This document shows positions 5,936 to 8,248 of a stretch of 8,248 nucleotides of DNA, piece by piece. The translations under genes were made by a program, and so were the position numbers. The stretch's first letter is position 1, and every line of letters starts with the position of its first letter. The DNA is from Candidatus Hydrogenedentota bacterium (GTDB lineage Bacteria > Hydrogenedentota > Hydrogenedentia > Hydrogenedentales > SLHB01). Under the pieces are notes generated by a model that searched no databases, was not told where the DNA came from, and saw only the letters and a list, made by a program, of their open reading frames with translations. Location: NCBI GenBank assembly GCA_003552765.1, contig PUOI01000268.1, positions 1-8,248 on the forward strand, read 5' to 3'.

Positions 5936-6050
5936 TTTAGATGTTCCCCGACGCATGGAGACGAGGGTGCAGCGTTCCTTGTGAATTCCAACTGCAGCCA
6001 ATCGCGGGGCGCAAAGCCGCATTTTTCACAACTTAAGAACTCGGGAGGCG

Positions 6051-7343
6051 CTAGCCGCGCAAATGCCCGGCGATTATTGCGCGCAGATCGGAGATAACGA
6101 GGGCCTCGCCATGATCCTGGCCAGCCCAGAAAAATGCATCGTCCCAGGTGTGCATGCCGGTGAAACGGCTTTCCGTGATGGGTTCCATCCGGCGAATGGC
6201 GCCTTTCACGTCGATTCCGCGGCGGGGCGTGCATAAGAGATCGGGCCCATGCTCGGCCAACGGCCCTTTATAAATTTCGTCCCGTCGCCAGACGCGCTCA
6301 AAGATGGGCGCCCCATGAAGCGTGATTTCGTCGAGTTCGCGCCGCAACTCCGCAATCAAGCCGGGCGCTTCCTCTTCGGTTACGGGACCGTTGGGGAAGC
6401 GATCCTTCCGATGGAGGTATACGCGGCCAGGATCCAATGCGAAGGCGCGCGATTCCGGAGCAATATCCGCGTAGGATTCCGGGGGTTCTTGGGTGAAGGC
6501 GAGATACCCTTCCTCCCTGAGCCACGCGTTCAGATTAAATTCGCGTTCCAACTGGCAGAACCCGTGATCCGACAACAGGAACAAGCCGTCGGGATCTTCT
6601 GTCCCATAGAACTGTTCCACCCAGCGCCGCAGGAGCGCGTCGCAGCGGTTGTAGTACGCGCGGGCGCGCTCGGTCTCCACGTCTTCGCCTTCGCACGAGG
6701 GCCAGTGGAAATGTTGGAGGCGATCCGTGCCGGTGATCACAATCTCGGCGAAATCCCAGGCCTCCTGGCTCAAGAAGTGGTCAACCGCCTTTTGGCGCGC
6801 GTCCAGGCAGGCGTCGAGTTCGGCGAACAGTCTGTCTGGATCCTCGTGACAGCCCTGCGTTTCCACGTCAATCTTGTAGTTCATGGCCTGCAACGGGGGT
6901 AAGGCTTCCGGCGGCGCGGCGGCGCGCTTGAGGTCCACCGCCACGAAGCCAGAAACGATCGCGCCCGGAATGGAGCGCACGGGATAACACCCCGGCTGAT
7001 TGATGACCAGACAGCGCTTACCGTCGCGCCCGAGTTCATCCCACAGGGTGTCGCCCCGCACATCCGGAAACGACGGAAAACGCATTGCGTATGAGCCGGA
7101 CTTCAGGTCGGTGAAGCCGAACACGCCGTGCTCGCCCGGATTGGCCCCGGTCATGAAGCTGGTCCAGTTGACGTTGGACACCTCGGGCAGGCACACGCGC
7201 ACTTGATGCAAGGCCCCCCCGGCAAACACCTCGCCCAGGAACGGCATGGTTCCATCCCTGGCGAACCGCTCGATTAAGGGTTTTGGCACGCCGTCGAGCC
7301 CCAGAACGAGCGCGCGGCGCTTCTTTTTACGGCGAAATAACAT
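6051..7343 (-). CDS. alkaline-phosphatase-superfamily phosphohydrolase/phosphodiesterase (COG3379-like)
   Basis: This 430-residue protein belongs to the type I phosphodiesterase/nucleotide pyrophosphatase branch of the alkaline phosphatase superfamily, which uses two metal ions to hydrolyse phosphate esters. Motifs in order are LVLGLDGVP with Asp17; LPEVSNVNWTSFMTGANPGEHG at 52-73 (seen as LPEVSNVNW, then TSFMTG, then ANPGEHG), where Ser56 aligns with the nucleophilic Thr of NPP enzymes; TGTDRLQHFHW at 204-214 with Asp207 and His211; LSDHGF at 257-262 with Asp259 and His260; and FTGMHTWDD at 394-402 with His398. These supply the expected metal ligands. There is no signal peptide: the start is basic (RRKKKRR at 4-10), so it is probably cytoplasmic. 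The natural substrate cannot be told. The ATG has no visible ribosome binding site, and an in-frame TGA lies four codons upstream, so no earlier start exists. It begins 83 bp after the TonB-like gene. Confidence 0.9.
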   Translation of the reverse strand: MLFRRKKKRRALVLGLDGVPKPLIERFARDGTMPFLGEVFAGGALHQVRVCLPEVSNVNWTSFMTGANPGEHGVFGFTDLKSGSYAMRFPSFPDVRGDTLWDELGRDGKRCLVINQPGCYPVRSIPGAIVSGFVAVDLKRAAAPPEALPPLQAMNYKIDVETQGCHEDPDRLFAELDACLDARQKAVDHFLSQEAWDFAEIVITGTDRLQHFHWPSCEGEDVETERARAYYNRCDALLRRWVEQFYGTEDPDGLFLLSDHGFCQLEREFNLNAWLREEGYLAFTQEPPESYADIAPESRAFALDPGRVYLHRKDRFPNGPVTEEEAPGLIAELRRELDEITLHGAPIFERVWRRDEIYKGPLAEHGPDLLCTPRRGIDVKGAIRRMEPITESRFTGMHTWDDAFFWAGQDHGEALVISDLRAIIAGHLRG

Positions 7344-7426
7344 GGCGGGATGGTATCACACGAAGCCCCGAAATTCATGTCCGCGCCCGTTCGCTCCCGT
7401 CCTCGAACAAGCGCCCGCGGGCGGCC

Positions 7427-8248
7427 TTACCGCAGGAAGTTAAACGTCCAACGAATGCGCAGATTGGTGTCGCTGTATATTTGGGGAACCTCGAAGGGGA
7501 ACGGCTCAAATGGCCCGGCTTCCTGGATCGCTTCTCGGGAAAGACCGGCGAAGGTGGACGACCTCCCCTCGTCGATTACGCGGACGTACGCCACTTCGCC
7601 GCTGGGTTCGATGGCGCATTCGATGACCGTGCGGGTAGGGGTTGTGCCCTGGTAGCGCAGGTCCATTGCCGTACGCCACCGATTCTCGACCTGGCGGCGC
7701 ACTTCATTCAGATACGGAGCGATGTCATCTTCCAGGGCTTCGAAGCTTAGGAAGCCTTCGCCCTCTATGCCGCCGCCTTCCCGGCCCCGCGTCTCTCCAA
7801 CCGGGCTTTCTTGTTCGGAGAGGTTGCCGGGTTCGGCCTGCGCAATGTCAAGCGACTCCGAATCCTCCCGAATCTCGTGAATCTCTTCGTAAAGTTCGTC
7901 CAACTCCTCGGCCCGCTCCGTTTCGGGGTCCATGGCGTCCACGGGCCGGTAATCCTCCAGGATTTGGTCGATCTCTTGCTGGAGCCGCGCCACCTCGCGG
8001 CCGCGTTCCGTGTCTGGATCAGGCCGCTGTATATCCAACAGATCATAGGAATCCAGAATCCTGTCGACCTCTTCACGGAGTTCGTCGATACTGGTGTCAC
8101 GCGCCAGCTCTTCGGGTTCCGGTTCCGGCTCTGGCTCAGGTTCAGGCTCGGGTTCCGGCTCAGGCTCAGGCTCAGGCTCGGGTTCGGGTTCAGGTTCGGG
8201 CTCAGGCTCAGGCTCGGGTTCAGGCTCGGGTTCGGGCTCCGGCTCCGG
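7427..8248 (-). CDS. TonB-like energy transducer, C-terminal part (N-terminus outside window)
   Basis: The reading frame is open from the right edge to the TAA at 7427, giving 273 residues that lack the N-terminus. Visible residues 1-46 are 23 uninterrupted Pro-Glu pairs, like the stiff periplasmic spacer of TonB proteins. About 57-140 is an acidic segment of roughly three 30-residue helical repeats. Then follow a Gly/Glu-rich linker (about 148-168) and a TonB C-terminal domain at 175-273: [14 protein letters not shown], then [16 protein letters not shown], then [10 protein letters not shown], ending near IRWTFNFLR. TonB passes inner-membrane proton-motive energy to outer-membrane transporters; the expected N-terminal membrane helix would lie beyond the edge. 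TolA or a TonB-like protein of a gliding or secretion system are alternatives. No ExbB, ExbD or receptor gene is visible. It is followed by the phosphohydrolase after 83 bp, which contains a GCCCGCGGGC palindrome (7413-7422) but no T-run. Confidence 0.85.
7829..8080 (-). repeat. about three ~30-residue repeats encoded in the TonB-like gene
   Basis: The units start at codons near 8080, 7984 and 7894. They read [16 protein letters not shown] then [26 protein letters not shown] then DPETERAEE, and [16 protein letters not shown] with a degraded tail. The spacing is 32 and 30 residues. The pattern of Leu/Ile every three to four residues followed by Asp-Pro-x-Thr-Glu-Arg suggests short helices joined by turns. 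No named repeat family is recognised. Confidence 0.6.
8111..8248 (-). repeat. 23 hexanucleotide units encoding (Pro-Glu)23
   Basis: Twenty-three consecutive 6-base units, all of the form CCN-GAR on the minus strand, fill the window to its right edge, so the array may be longer. The encoded peptide is perfectly Pro-Glu, while third positions vary freely (CCG, CCC, CCT, CCA; GAG, GAA). This indicates a protein-level repeat held by selection, or an old expansion, rather than a fresh slippage tract. Confidence 0.95.

Larger units (their letters stand above)
5487..6050. other. 564-base repeat-rich spacer without a supported gene
   Basis: The block lies between the phosphohydrolase stop and the exported isomerase start. 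It holds, from left to right, the isomerase ribosome binding site, a 12-bp tandem duplication, a 49-bp double hairpin, an AT-rich inverted repeat, a C-rich stretch around 5748-5770, and a 101-bp mirror-symmetric repeat. The open frames crossing it are made largely of these palindromes and show no domain. I see no clear promoter and no intrinsic terminator with a T-run for the phosphohydrolase. The isomerase promoter must lie here or further upstream, but I could not pick it out. Confidence 0.8.

Noticed and set aside
5726..6022. 98-codon minus-strand open frame in the spacer
   Set aside because: It runs through the 101-bp palindromic element and the C-rich stretch, shows no domain and has no clear ribosome binding site; its length is explained by GC-rich repeats lacking stops.
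6004..6026. Possible terminator near the phosphohydrolase stop (GCGG/CCGC followed by ATTTTT on the plus strand)
   Set aside because: The T-run is on the plus strand, where there is no gene to terminate, and the stem is only about 4 bp.
8111..8248. Possible non-coding minisatellite
   Set aside because: The hexamer array is in frame with the TonB domain, encodes only Pro-Glu, and varies only at synonymous positions, so it is coding.

Overview
This is a gene-dense, high-GC bacterial chromosome segment in which every gene I can support lies on the minus strand. Nine protein genes are present: ispF (cut by the left edge), ispD, a YacL-type membrane PIN/TRAM protein, a purine nucleoside phosphorylase, a DUF167 protein, accA, an exported sugar phosphate isomerase-like protein, an alkaline-phosphatase-superfamily phosphohydrolase, and a TonB-type protein cut by the right edge. 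I see no tRNA, rRNA, CRISPR array, transposase or phage gene.

The organism looks like a Gram-negative (outer-membrane) bacterium: it has a TonB C-terminal domain and a Sec-exported sugar isomerase. The exported isomerase, the COG3379-like phosphohydrolase, the YacL-ispD-ispF order and the palindromic intergenic repeats together resemble Planctomycetes/PVC-group or Hydrogenedentes-like genomes. That placement is inference from style, not a search, and is held weakly.

Layout in the direction of transcription (right to left). (1) 8248-7427: the TonB-like protein, with 23 uninterrupted Pro-Glu pairs, about three acidic repeats of roughly 30 residues, and a TonB C-terminal domain. (2) 7343-6051: the phosphohydrolase. 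(3) 6050-5487: a 564-base non-coding block holding several palindromic or duplicated elements: a 101-bp mirror-symmetric repeat, an AT-rich inverted repeat, a 49-bp double hairpin with compensatory base changes, and a 12-bp tandem duplication. (4) 5486-4632: the exported isomerase. (5) 4631-4387: a spacer with the only convincing promoter in the window. (6) 4386-1: a closely spaced housekeeping cluster accA, DUF167, purine nucleoside phosphorylase, yacL, ispD, ispF, with gaps of 38, 20, 67 and 69 bp and a 4-bp ATGA overlap at ispD/ispF.

Functionally, the cluster joins the first step of fatty acid synthesis (AccA), purine salvage, and two non-adjacent steps of the MEP isoprenoid pathway (IspD and IspF; the intervening kinase IspE is not here). 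The yacL-ispD-ispF order matches the order known from Bacillus subtilis. I found no convincing undescribed multi-gene system. The points most worth a second look are the repeat block at 5552-5935, the low-complexity and repeated parts of the TonB-like protein, and residue changes at conserved sites in AccA, the nucleoside phosphorylase and IspF.
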